From: Terrimonas_A sp036262095
GTDB lineage: Bacteria; Bacteroidota; Bacteroidia; Chitinophagales; Chitinophagaceae
Direction of reading: 5' to 3'
Assembly (NCBI GenBank): GCA_036262095.1
Contig: DATAJQ010000106.1
Location: 1 to 9,142, forward strand
Length of the DNA stretch: 9,142 nucleotides
Shown: one piece after another, positions 1 to 6,410 of the stretch
Layout of the letters: every line of letters begins with the position of its first letter
Numbering within the stretch: position 1 is the stretch's first letter
Made by a program: the position numbers and the translations under genes
Notes under the pieces: model-generated
What the model was told of the DNA's origin: nothing
The model's input: the letters and a program-made list of their open reading frames with translations, nothing else
Database searches by the model: none

Positions 1-154
1 TAAAACGGTAGTGGATTATACAGAACCTGAAGTATTGCAACGGAGCAAAGGCCAGGAAGAGCGCCGCATTTCCAGTGGCACTTTTGCCCTGCAGGCTCAT
101 GACCCCAACAGCATTATTTATTACAGGAACATTAAAGTAAGGCCACTTCCCTGA
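1..154 (+). CDS. C-terminal end of a DUF1080 (3-keto-disaccharide hydrolase type) protein, partial
   Basis: The frame that starts at base 2 stays open for 50 codons and stops at TGA 152-154; the 5' part lies outside the window. The visible end reads ..SGTFALQAHDPNSIIYYRNI.. then KVRPLP. The pattern of a Gly-containing strand, L-Q-x-H-D-P-x-S, a Tyr-rich strand and a K/R-rich end closing on L-P is the usual last two strands of the DUF1080 beta-sandwich. The family is common in Bacteroidota as secreted or periplasmic proteins acting on (keto)glycosides. Enzymatic activity cannot be judged from 50 residues. The stop codon abuts that of the opposing gene with no spacer, and I see no terminator hairpin after it. 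Confidence 0.8.
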   Translation, partial: KTVVDYTEPEVLQRSKGQEERRISSGTFALQAHDPNSIIYYRNIKVRPLP

Positions 155-775
155 TCAACTGTTTTGGAGGTTCAGCGTTTTCATTTTCTCTTTGATCCCC
201 TCCAGGCTGTCGAAGTGCAGGCAATTGATGCCGATGGTGGAGGCCACCTGGGTGAACATCTGGCGGTCGTCGACCATTACCGTCTGTTGCGGCGCCACCT
301 TGCCGATATCACAGGCAATGCGAAATATATCAATATCCGGTTTACGGAATTTAACATAGCAGGAAGATGCGTATGCATCAAACAGTTCGTATAAGCGGAA
401 TTGATTGATGCGGTAGTCGTTCAACTCACGGCCTTCATTATTTACAGCAATCACTTTCAGCCCATGCCGTTGTTTTAATTTCTTAAAAAATTCAATGGAA
501 TCCGTATAGGGCTGCGTTTGTCCATACATGAATGTTTTAAAATCTTCCACAGTAAAATCGCGCTTTTCATAAAACACGATCCGTTCCAGGTATTCATCCA
601 GGGAGATCTTACCTATCTCGTATGTATCGAAAGTAAGGTGATGGCGTTCGTTCAGTTCCACCACGTCCAGTTTGAAATGCTCTGCGGCAAGTTTGCGGGA
701 ACTCCTGCCCCATCCATTTGTCAATAATACTCCGCCGATATCAAGGAACAATGTGGTGATGGTACCTGCTTGCAT
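155..775 (-). CDS. HAD-superfamily hydrolase (HAD-IA type), 206 aa
   Basis: This is a cytoplasmic haloacid-dehalogenase-fold hydrolase, most likely a small-molecule phosphatase; the substrate is unknown. Motif I is LFLDIGGVL with the nucleophile D12. Residues of about 16-90 form the helical cap. Motif II is the strand VIAVNN (N112/N113). The motif III lysine is K145 in FRKPD, and motif IV is MVDD (D169/D170). The order, spacing and length fit class IA proteins. The usual second Asp of motif I (DxD) is Gly here (G14), as in a set of YihX-like HADs, so phosphatase chemistry is plausible but not assured. The ATG at 773-775 is preceded by a short GGAG only three bases away, which is a weak RBS. 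The palindrome CAAATTTG at 787-794 matches the -7 consensus in seven of eight positions but is weak support. The gene is convergent with the DUF1080 gene; no functional link is evident. Confidence 0.88.
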   Translation of the reverse strand: MQAGTITTLFLDIGGVLLTNGWGRSSRKLAAEHFKLDVVELNERHHLTFDTYEIGKISLDEYLERIVFYEKRDFTVEDFKTFMYGQTQPYTDSIEFFKKLKQRHGLKVIAVNNEGRELNDYRINQFRLYELFDAYASSCYVKFRKPDIDIFRIACDIGKVAPQQTVMVDDRQMFTQVASTIGINCLHFDSLEGIKEKMKTLNLQNS

Positions 776-944
776 AAACTCCGGGACAAATTTGGTAAAG
801 GAGTAAAAGTAATTATTTCAACCGATAAGTTTCGCCGGTAAGCCCTGGAGCCTGCGTAAGCTTTTATCTATCAACAAACTGTCGCCCCAACCCGGCTCCC
901 GGCATAATCTGCCGGACCCACTCTAAAATCTCCCCTTCATCCCC

Positions 945-952
945 TATCTTTG
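945..952 (+). promoter_or_regulatory. Bacteroidota -7 box TATCTTTG, predicted hppA promoter
   Basis: TATCTTTG is a perfect match to the TAnnTTTG element read by the primary sigma factor of this phylum. It lies 64 bases before the hppA ATG, so the leader would be about 55-60 nt. I do not see a clear TTG at the -33 distance. The leader contains a short inverted repeat, CGAAG 961-965 with CTTCG 976-980. The bases before the ATG (981-1016) are A-rich with AAGAAAG/AAGAAG but no strong Shine-Dalgarno. Confidence 0.6.
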
Positions 953-1016
953 CCGTCCTTCGAAGAATTCCAAACCTTCGGGACTAAACTTAAAGAAAGA
1001 ATAAGAAGCTACGCTT

Positions 1017-3242
1017 ATGGACAAATTGATCTATCTCGTTCCCGTGATGGGCATTATCGGTCTGCTCTACACGATTGCTAAATTCAACTGGGTATCGAAA
1101 CAGGATGCCGGCAGCGACCGGATGAAAGAGATCAGTAACTACATCGCCGAAGGCGCCATGGCATTCCTTAAAGCTGAATGGAGGATCCTTGGCTATTTTG
1201 TAGTGATCGTTGCTATTTTACTGGCCCTGATGGCAGGTGCCAATCCCCACTCTCATTGGTCTATTGCTATTGCCTTTGTGATCGGTGCCGTGTTAAGCGC
1301 ACTGGCCGGTTTTATTGGCATGAAAGCCGCTACCAAAGCCAATGTACGTACTGCACAAGCTGCCCGTACCAGCCTCAGCAAAGCCCTGAATGTATCATTC
1401 ACCGGCGGTGCTGTAATGGGTGTGGGTGTAGCAGGACTGGCCGTGCTTGGTCTCGGTGGCTTATATATTGTATTAAAACAAATTTTCGCCCCCGGTGCTG
1501 ATGTGAACTCTGAAGAAATGCTTCAGACCATTGAAGTGCTGACAGGTTTTTCACTCGGTGCTGAATCCATCGCCCTTTTTGCCCGTGTAGGCGGTGGTAT
1601 CTACACCAAAGCTGCCGACGTAGGTGCTGACCTCGTAGGTAAAGTGGAAGCAGGCATTCCTGAAGATGATCCCCGCAACCCTGCGACCATTGCAGATAAC
1701 GTGGGCGACAACGTAGGTGATGTGGCAGGTATGGGAGCCGATCTTTTCGGATCTTATGTGGCTACTGTGCTGGCAACGATCGTGCTCGGACAACAGACCG
1801 TTGTAATGGACACAGATCTTCTCAGCGGTTTTTCACCGGTTGTATTGCCAATGCTGATCGCTGGCGTAGGTATACTTTTCTCCATTGTTGCCACCCTGTT
1901 TGTACGCATCAGTGACAGTGCAGGTATCAATACCAATACTGTACAAAAAGCATTGAACATGGGCAACTGGGGTTCTATCGTTCTTACTGCTATTGTAGCA
2001 TTTGTTCTTGTATACTGGCTGCTGCCTCAAAACATGGAGCTTCGCGGCGTATTGTTTACCAAATGGGGAGTAATGGGCGCTATCGGTGTAGGTCTTCTTG
2101 TAGGCGCATTGATGAGCATTATTACCGAGCATTACACAGCCATGGGCAAACGTCCTGTAATGAGCATCATCCGTCAATCTTCCACCGGCCATGCTACCAA
2201 CGTAATCGGCGGTCTGGCTATCGGTATGGAATCGACCTTCCTTCCGATCCTCGTACTGGCAGGCGGTATCTGGGGTTCTTATGAATGTGCAGGTCTATAT
2301 GGTGTATCCATTGCTGCAGCAGGTATGATGGCCACTACGGCTATGCAACTGGCGATCGATGCATTCGGACCTATTGCAGATAATGCAGGCGGTATTGCAG
2401 AAATGAGCGAATTGCCAAAAGAAGTGCGTGAGAAAACTGACGTACTGGACGCTGTAGGCAACACTACCGCTGCTACCGGTAAAGGTTTTGCCATCGCTTC
2501 TGCAGCATTAACGGCGCTGGCTTTGTTTGCCGCTTTCGTAGGCGTGGCGGGCATCAGCGGTATTGATATTTATAAAGCGAATGTACTGGCCTCTCTGTTT
2601 GTAGGCGCAATGATACCTTTCATCTTCTCTTCTCTTGCTATCCGCGCAGTTGGTGAAGCAGCCATGGCAATGGTGGAAGAAGTACGCCGTCAGTTCAAAA
2701 CCATTCCTGGTATTATGGAAGGTACAGGCAAACCAGAATATGATAAATGCGTGGCGATCTCCACACAGGCTTCTATCAAGAAAATGATGTTGCCCGGTGC
2801 AATTGCCATCATCTCTCCCCTGATCATCGGCTTCACTCCTGGCCTCGGTGCAGAAGCACTGGGAGGTTTCCTGGCCGGTGCCACTGTTTCCGGCGTACTG
2901 ATGGGCATGTTCCAGAACAATGCCGGCGGAGCCTGGGACAATGCCAAAAAATCATTTGAAAAAGGCGTAGAGATCAATGGCGAGACTTATTACAAAAAAT
3001 CAGATCCGCACAAAGCATCCGTGACCGGCGATACTGTAGGTGATCCATTTAAAGATACTTCAGGCCCATCTATGAACATCCTGATCAAACTGATGTCCAT
3101 CGTATCCCTGGTTATTGCTCCTACCCTGGCGCAGATCAAGGACAAAGCCCCCGCAGAAGTAAAAAATCAAAAGCCTGCCGCTACCCAACCGGTCGCTGAA
3201 ACCGTAGCCAAGCAAGCTGCTAATACTGCTCAATACAAATAA
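1017..3242 (+). CDS. hppA: Membrane-bound ion-translocating pyrophosphatase, predicted K+-dependent H+ pump, 741 aa
   Basis: An inner-membrane pump that hydrolyses pyrophosphate and moves cations outward. The family core is complete: GFSLGAES and FARVGGGIYTKAADVGAD in TM5 and the following loop, the D(x7)KxE signature at D201-K209-E211, EDDPRNPATIADNVGDNVGD at 216-235, and QNNAGGAWDNAKK near 633-645. About 16 hydrophobic segments fit the family. Residues A485 and G488 in GNTTAATGKG occupy the sites where K+-independent enzymes carry Lys and Thr, so K+ dependence is predicted. The TM6 gate positions are G245 and A249 (DLFGSYVA) instead of Glu, while TM5 carries E183 (GAES); this resembles the Flavobacterium-type H+-PPases. 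After the last membrane helix (about 690-707) comes an unusual Ala/Pro/Lys/Gln-rich tail of about 34 residues. The gene has its own promoter and terminator and is monocistronic. Confidence 0.97.
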   Translation: MDKLIYLVPVMGIIGLLYTIAKFNWVSKQDAGSDRMKEISNYIAEGAMAFLKAEWRILGYFVVIVAILLALMAGANPHSHWSIAIAFVIGAVLSALAGFIGMKAATKANVRTAQAARTSLSKALNVSFTGGAVMGVGVAGLAVLGLGGLYIVLKQIFAPGADVNSEEMLQTIEVLTGFSLGAESIALFARVGGGIYTKAADVGADLVGKVEAGIPEDDPRNPATIADNVGDNVGDVAGMGADLFGSYVATVLATIVLGQQTVVMDTDLLSGFSPVVLPMLIAGVGILFSIVATLFVRISDSAGINTNTVQKALNMGNWGSIVLTAIVAFVLVYWLLPQNMELRGVLFTKWGVMGAIGVGLLVGALMSIITEHYTAMGKRPVMSIIRQSSTGHATNVIGGLAIGMESTFLPILVLAGGIWGSYECAGLYGVSIAAAGMMATTAMQLAIDAFGPIADNAGGIAEMSELPKEVREKTDVLDAVGNTTAATGKGFAIASAALTALALFAAFVGVAGISGIDIYKANVLASLFVGAMIPFIFSSLAIRAVGEAAMAMVEEVRRQFKTIPGIMEGTGKPEYDKCVAISTQASIKKMMLPGAIAIISPLIIGFTPGLGAEALGGFLAGATVSGVLMGMFQNNAGGAWDNAKKSFEKGVEINGETYYKKSDPHKASVTGDTVGDPFKDTSGPSMNILIKLMSIVSLVIAPTLAQIKDKAPAEVKNQKPAATQPVAETVAKQAANTAQYK

Positions 3243-3277
3243 AGATATTCGAAGAGCTTAATCAGAACCATTAATTG

Positions 3278-3313
3278 TAAGTCCTGCTGTGTCTACAGCG
3301 GGACTTATTTTTT
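3278..3313 (+). terminator. Strong intrinsic terminator of hppA
   Basis: A 13-bp stem (3278-3290 with 3295-3307, one G-T wobble at 3285/3300) closes a GTCT tetraloop at 3291-3294 and is followed by six T at 3308-3313. It starts 36 bases after the hppA stop. The last T also begins the inverted-repeat arm that follows. Confidence 0.92.
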
Positions 3314-3430
3314 AGTCGATAGTCTGAGCTCTATGAAAACACAAGCATACTCTACGGTATCGTAGTAAATCAGCCAAACGATGCAAAATCCGGACTATCG
3401 ACTGCCGACTAAAGACTATCGACTAGACTG
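3313..3430. repeat. GACTNNN heptad repeat with a 13-bp inverted repeat
   Basis: From 3393 to 3424 the tetramer GACT recurs every seven bases (3393, 3400, 3407, 3414, 3421) with spacers ATC, GCC, AAA and ATC; a further GACT follows at 3426. The opposite orientation is present at 3314-3324 as AGTCGATAGTC. As a result TAGTCGATAGTCT (3313-3325) is a perfect inverted copy of 3413-3425, and its inner 11 bases also match 3393-3403, so two alternative long-range hairpins are possible. Between the arms lies a small hairpin, CTACG 3352-3356 with CGTAG 3361-3365 and loop GTAT. There is no coding potential. It looks like an intergenic dispersed or REP-like repeat; that class assignment is inference. Confidence 0.7.
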
Positions 3431-3470
3431 TAACCTTCCTCGCCAATCAGCGTCTCAGAGATAACTACCT

Positions 3471-3490
3471 CATTGTTAACCATTGTTAAA
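3471..3490 (+). repeat. Tandem decamer CATTGTTAAC / CATTGTTAAA
   Basis: Two adjacent ten-base units that differ only in the last base. They lie 31 bases before the dyad that precedes the BlaI-type gene. The repeat could hold upstream promoter bases (TTG) or a second protein site, or be a chance duplication. It also contains the TTG that opens a longer in-frame reading of the regulator, which I reject as the start. Confidence 0.5.
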
Positions 3491-3520
3491 AAACCTTAAA
3501 TTAATAATTCCTATGTTCTT

Positions 3521-3540
3521 TATACGAAAAAGGTCGTATA
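3521..3540. promoter_or_regulatory. Candidate operator of the BlaI-type repressor, 20-bp dyad
   Basis: TATACGA (3521-3527) and TCGTATA (3534-3540) are perfect inverted arms around the spacer AAAAGG. The site ends 23 bases before the preferred ATG of the repressor and overlaps the predicted -7 box, the expected place for an autoregulatory operator. BlaI/MecI proteins are winged-helix dimers that bind short dyads, classically with TACA/TGTA cores. This core differs, so assignment to this repressor rests on position and symmetry. Confidence 0.55.
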
Positions 3541-3544
3541 TTCG
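3537..3544 (+). promoter_or_regulatory. Imperfect -7 box TATATTCG before the BlaI-type gene
   Basis: Seven of eight bases match TAnnTTTG. It lies 19 bases before ATG 3564, giving a leader of roughly 12-14 nt, and it shares bases with the right arm of the dyad, so a bound repressor would block it. No clear -33 TTG is seen. Confidence 0.4.
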
Positions 3545-3563
3545 GGCCGTAAAACCTCAAACC

Positions 3564-3947
3564 ATGTCAGCAACAAGAACAATAAAGCCTACCGAAAGCG
3601 AACTGGAAATATTGCAAATTCTGTGGACGAAGGGTCTGGCGACTGTGAGGGAAGTGCATGAGGAACTGGCTTCTTCCAAAGAAGTAGGGTACACCACTAC
3701 GCTGAAATTAATGCAGATCATGCATGAAAAAGGCCTGGTAAAAAGAGATGATTCCATGCGCACGCATGTGTATCAGGCTGCCGTTAATAAAGAAAAGACC
3801 CAAAAACACCTTCTGGGGAAAATGATCGACAGCCTGTTTGGCGGATCCCCCACTCAACTGGTGATTCAGGCTTTAGGCGAACATAAAGCCAGCCCTGAAG
3901 AACTGGAAAAAATTCAACGTTTATTGAACGACCTTAAAAAACAATAA
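3564..3947 (+). CDS. BlaI/MecI/CopY-family transcriptional repressor, 127 aa
   Basis: A winged-helix dimeric DNA-binding repressor. KPTESELEILQILW (8-21) is the family's standard opening. TVREVHEEL (27-35) forms helix 2, and YTTTLKLMQIMHEKGLVKR (43-61) is the recognition helix and start of the wing, followed by HVYQAAV (68-74). The C-terminal helices (about 79-127) provide dimerisation and, in the family, the cleavage region used by the partner protease. The frame stays open upstream to a TTG at 3483 and an ATG at 3513. I choose ATG 3564 because the family begins just before KPTE and because the upstream codons run through the predicted dyad and -7 box. The downstream M56 gene starts two bases after the stop, so the two form an operon, probably repressed by this protein. 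Confidence 0.93.
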   Translation: MSATRTIKPTESELEILQILWTKGLATVREVHEELASSKEVGYTTTLKLMQIMHEKGLVKRDDSMRTHVYQAAVNKEKTQKHLLGKMIDSLFGGSPTQLVIQALGEHKASPEELEKIQRLLNDLKKQ

Positions 3948-3949
3948 AA

Positions 3950-5725
3950 ATGAACGCTATAAGCCAATCAGATTTTCTGCAGGCTTTAGGGTGGGCTGTG
4001 TTAAACAGCTTGTGGCAGATGGCGTTGTTGTGGGTGGTTTACCAATTACTAACTGCAGTTCTACGTTTACAAAAATCTTCTCAGCGGGCGGCCCTTGCTT
4101 CCTCGCTGCTGTTTGCCGGGTTTACCTGGTTCATATTTACTTTCCTAGTGGTGCTGGAGAAAACTCCCCAGGCCGCAGGTCTGATCACGCTGGTGAATAT
4201 CGCCAGCAATAATGAATCGCTCAACCAGTGGTTTGCAATAAGCCTGCCATGGGCTTCCTTGTTATACCTGGTTTTACTGGTATTGCCGGTCCTGAATTTT
4301 ATCCGCAACTACCGTTATGTGCAACAGATCCGCCGGCACGGCCTCACCAAGGCCAGCGTTGAATGGAGAATGTTTGTTCAGAAAGTAGCAGGCCTCATGG
4401 GCATCAATAAACCCGTTCAGATATGGATGTCTGATATGGTAAGTTCTCCTGTAACGATCGGCTATATGAAACCGGTCATCCTGCTGCCCCTTGCAGCAGT
4501 GAACCAACTCACCACCCACCAGGTGGAAGCCGTATTGCTGCATGAGCTTTCCCATATAAGGCGGATGGATTATCTCACCAACCTGATCACCCGCATCATT
4601 CAAACAATACTTTACTTCAACCCGTTTGTAAAAGCATTTGCCCAGATCATTGAAAGGGAAAGGGAAAAAAGCTGCGATGAAATAGTGATCCAGTTCCAGT
4701 ATGAGCCTTATGGATACGCTTCCGCTTTGCTGGCTCTTGAAAAAGCAGCGCATACTGCCCCAAGGCCTTTAGCTGTAGCAGCAGCCGGTGGAAAAAAGAA
4801 TGAATTACTCAGCCGTATAGAATCCATTTTAGGAATACAACAAAAACCGGTCTTCTCTTTTCATAAGCTGGCCGGCGTATTATCCGCGCTGCTTTGCTTT
4901 ATTGCCCTGAACGCTTTGGTGATCCTTAGCAAACCAGGCAAGAACAATGCCTCTGCAGGATTCTTCCTTTCACAATTATCTTCCCCCTTAAGTTTTATAC
5001 CGGAAGACAATACAACTGTGGCAATACCTGCAGTTGAGGAAAGACCCCGGCAGATCATTGCCCAGGCTCCTGCAGAAGTAATGACCCCGGAGGAATCAGT
5101 TGCACCTCTTGCACCAGTTCCCCCTACTTCACCACAAGCAAATAACCCAACAATCCTGACAGAAGATCATCAGGTGGTTGACGGAAAGTTTATCAGAACT
5201 GTGGTAGACAATGCAACGAATCACTTCATCCAGATAAGTAATCTTCAGGACATCGTTCCTGAACTGACCCCTCAACAGGAAAATCAGGTGAAAGAGGCCC
5301 TGAACGCCTCTAAAAAAGTGCTGGAAGAAACCCAATGGAAAGCGGTAGAGAAAAGCATTGCCGATGCGATGACCATGGCTGAAAAAGAAAGCGTAAAAGC
5401 AGCGTATGAAAGAGCCGCTGAAAAAGCTGACTGGGACCAGATGGCTAATAAATTAAGAGCGTCTTATAACCAGATCAACTGGGAAGGGCTCAATGCAGAA
5501 CTGACCCACGCCATGAACAATATCAAGCTTGATAGCCTGCGCCAGGTTTACAGCGATGCTATGGTAAAACTGAGCAGTCTCCAAAAAGAGCTGACTGTAA
5601 AAGGGCTGAAAGGAGTTCCAGACAGCGATATCACACTTGACCGTCTCCAAAAGAAAATAGCAGAATTGCAAAAAGCAAGAACAAAAGTGCAGGCGATGAG
5701 AAACAGGAAAGTGATCGATCTCTAA
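3950..5725 (+). CDS. M56-family (BlaR1/MecR1-like) membrane metallopeptidase, 591 aa
   Basis: A zinc protease in the inner membrane whose family partners signal-dependently relieve BlaI repression. Membrane segments lie near 13-40, 49-70, 96-117 and 305-327. The cytosolic catalytic part holds HELSH (H198, E199, H202) and the downstream acidic ligand in KSCDE (E244). After the fourth segment comes an extracytoplasmic region of about 260 residues: a Pro/Ala/Glu-rich linker (about 350-400), a short beta-rich part (402-432), then long charged helices (about 437-590) with spaced Trp (W463, W495, W511) that suggest degenerate helical repeats. No penicillin-binding transpeptidase motifs (SxxK, SxN, KTG) are seen, so beta-lactam sensing as in BlaR1 is not supported and the stimulus is unknown. 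It starts two bases after the repressor stop; translational coupling is likely. Confidence 0.93.
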   Translation: MNAISQSDFLQALGWAVLNSLWQMALLWVVYQLLTAVLRLQKSSQRAALASSLLFAGFTWFIFTFLVVLEKTPQAAGLITLVNIASNNESLNQWFAISLPWASLLYLVLLVLPVLNFIRNYRYVQQIRRHGLTKASVEWRMFVQKVAGLMGINKPVQIWMSDMVSSPVTIGYMKPVILLPLAAVNQLTTHQVEAVLLHELSHIRRMDYLTNLITRIIQTILYFNPFVKAFAQIIEREREKSCDEIVIQFQYEPYGYASALLALEKAAHTAPRPLAVAAAGGKKNELLSRIESILGIQQKPVFSFHKLAGVLSALLCFIALNALVILSKPGKNNASAGFFLSQLSSPLSFIPEDNTTVAIPAVEERPRQIIAQAPAEVMTPEESVAPLAPVPPTSPQANNPTILTEDHQVVDGKFIRTVVDNATNHFIQISNLQDIVPELTPQQENQVKEALNASKKVLEETQWKAVEKSIADAMTMAEKESVKAAYERAAEKADWDQMANKLRASYNQINWEGLNAELTHAMNNIKLDSLRQVYSDAMVKLSSLQKELTVKGLKGVPDSDITLDRLQKKIAELQKARTKVQAMRNRKVIDL

Positions 5726-5748
5726 GTTAGAACAGAAGATATAGGAAG

Positions 5749-5775
5749 GAGCAGGCTTGAACGCCTGCTCTTTTT
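5749..5775 (+). terminator. Intrinsic terminator of the BlaI-M56 operon
   Basis: GAGCAGGC (5749-5756) pairs with GCCTGCTC (5763-5770) around the loop TTGAAC, followed by five T (5771-5775). It begins 24 bases after the M56 stop. Confidence 0.9.
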
Positions 5776-5963
5776 GTTTAGGAAGATGGCATCCGTAGCT
5801 CCTTCCACCTGCTTCTTCATTCTTCTTTATGAAAAGCCGGTAAAATACAATATCGGCAATCAGAAAGTATTTACAGAGTAGCTTTAGTGGCTATTACAGT
5901 GAGCAGCGGAGCGAAGGTTGCCAGGCCTTTACTCCCCGGCAAACCCAAAACACTACAGCCGGC

Positions 5964-6056
5964 TTACTGTTTCAAAGAACCGTTGCCACAGGCTCCGGGG
6001 CACAATCCGTCACAAACAACTCTTCCTCCTTTCTGCCTTCGAAATATAAATGACAT
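5964..6056 (-). CDS. Possible 30-residue peptide with a CxxxCxxxC end
   Basis: A small frame from ATG 6054-6056 to a TAA at 5964-5966. It opens with a basic stretch (RRQKGGR) and ends VVCDGLCPGACGNGSLKQ, with Cys at 15, 19 and 23, exactly four residues apart. The start lies five bases after the stop of the next minus-strand frame upstream, and the leader has only an A-rich stretch, no Shine-Dalgarno. Regular cysteines with Gly/Asn can occur in peptide natural-product precursors or metal-binding peptides, but no modification enzyme is nearby. The frame may well be chance. Confidence 0.18.
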   Translation of the reverse strand: MSFIFRRQKGGRVVCDGLCPGACGNGSLKQ

Positions 6057-6061
6057 GCTTT

Positions 6062-6265
6062 TTATGCAGACGGGAAAGCCCTCGATTTTGTAACCGCATG
6101 GCTTCCCCAATCCATCGTGATCCCCTGGCCGATTGCTCCAGCGGGATAATATTCTGATTGACGGACCATTGTTTCATTCAGGACAGGATCGGCAGGGTCT
6201 GTCTCGAATTCTCCTGGAAGAGAGTCTTCCGGCCGCCGATTTAAATCAGGGAGATGGTTTTCCAT
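6062..6265 (-). CDS. Unrecognised short frame, 67 aa, possibly a gene remnant
   Basis: Open from ATG 6263-6265 to TAA 6062-6064. The frame extends upstream to an ATG at 6370, but that extension runs opposite a signal-peptide-like plus-strand frame, so I prefer the inner start. The residues are acidic and Pro-rich at first (NHLPDLNRRPEDSLPGEFET), then Gly/Tyr-rich (EYYPAGAIGQGITMDWG). No signal peptide, membrane segment or known motif is seen. It could be a fragment of a larger lost gene or non-coding. Confidence 0.2.
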   Translation of the reverse strand: MENHLPDLNRRPEDSLPGEFETDPADPVLNETMVRQSEYYPAGAIGQGITMDWGSHAVTKSRAFPSA

Positions 6266-6410
6266 AACGACAGGGTGAACGACCGAATGAAGATCAATCG
6301 TTTTACCAGCTGGGGCTTTTCTGGCTGGCAGCTTTTTCCTTCGGACAGGGTACGGGGAAATTGGTCTCACAGGAAGATGCCGGGCTGGAGAAGGAGTATT
6401 GTAACCGCAT
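6088..6410. repeat. 12-bp direct repeat TTGTAACCGCAT (6088-6099 and 6399-6410)
   Basis: Two identical twelve-base copies in the same orientation, 311 bases apart, with no similarity extending beyond them. They enclose the 67-aa minus-strand frame and the start of the interrupted secreted-protein frame. A direct repeat of this size can mark an insertion or excision product, but there are no inverted termini or recombinase gene, so this is only a repeat. Confidence 0.4.

Noticed and set aside
1551..2977. Several long minus-strand and alternate frames inside hppA
   Set aside because: They are shadows of a strongly coding, family-matching gene and have no motifs of their own.
3352..3365. CTACG-GTAT-CGTAG as a second repressor operator
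   Set aside because: It shares TACG/CGTA with the 3521-3540 dyad, but the half-site spacing differs (4 versus 8), so it is unlikely to be bound in the same way.
3313..3430. The heptad array as a CRISPR array
   Set aside because: Units are seven bases with three-base spacers, far too short, and there are no cas genes.
3483..3563. Longer version of the BlaI-type protein starting at TTG 3483 or ATG 3513
   Set aside because: It adds residues absent from the family and runs through the dyad and the -7-like box; ATG 3564 fits the family start.
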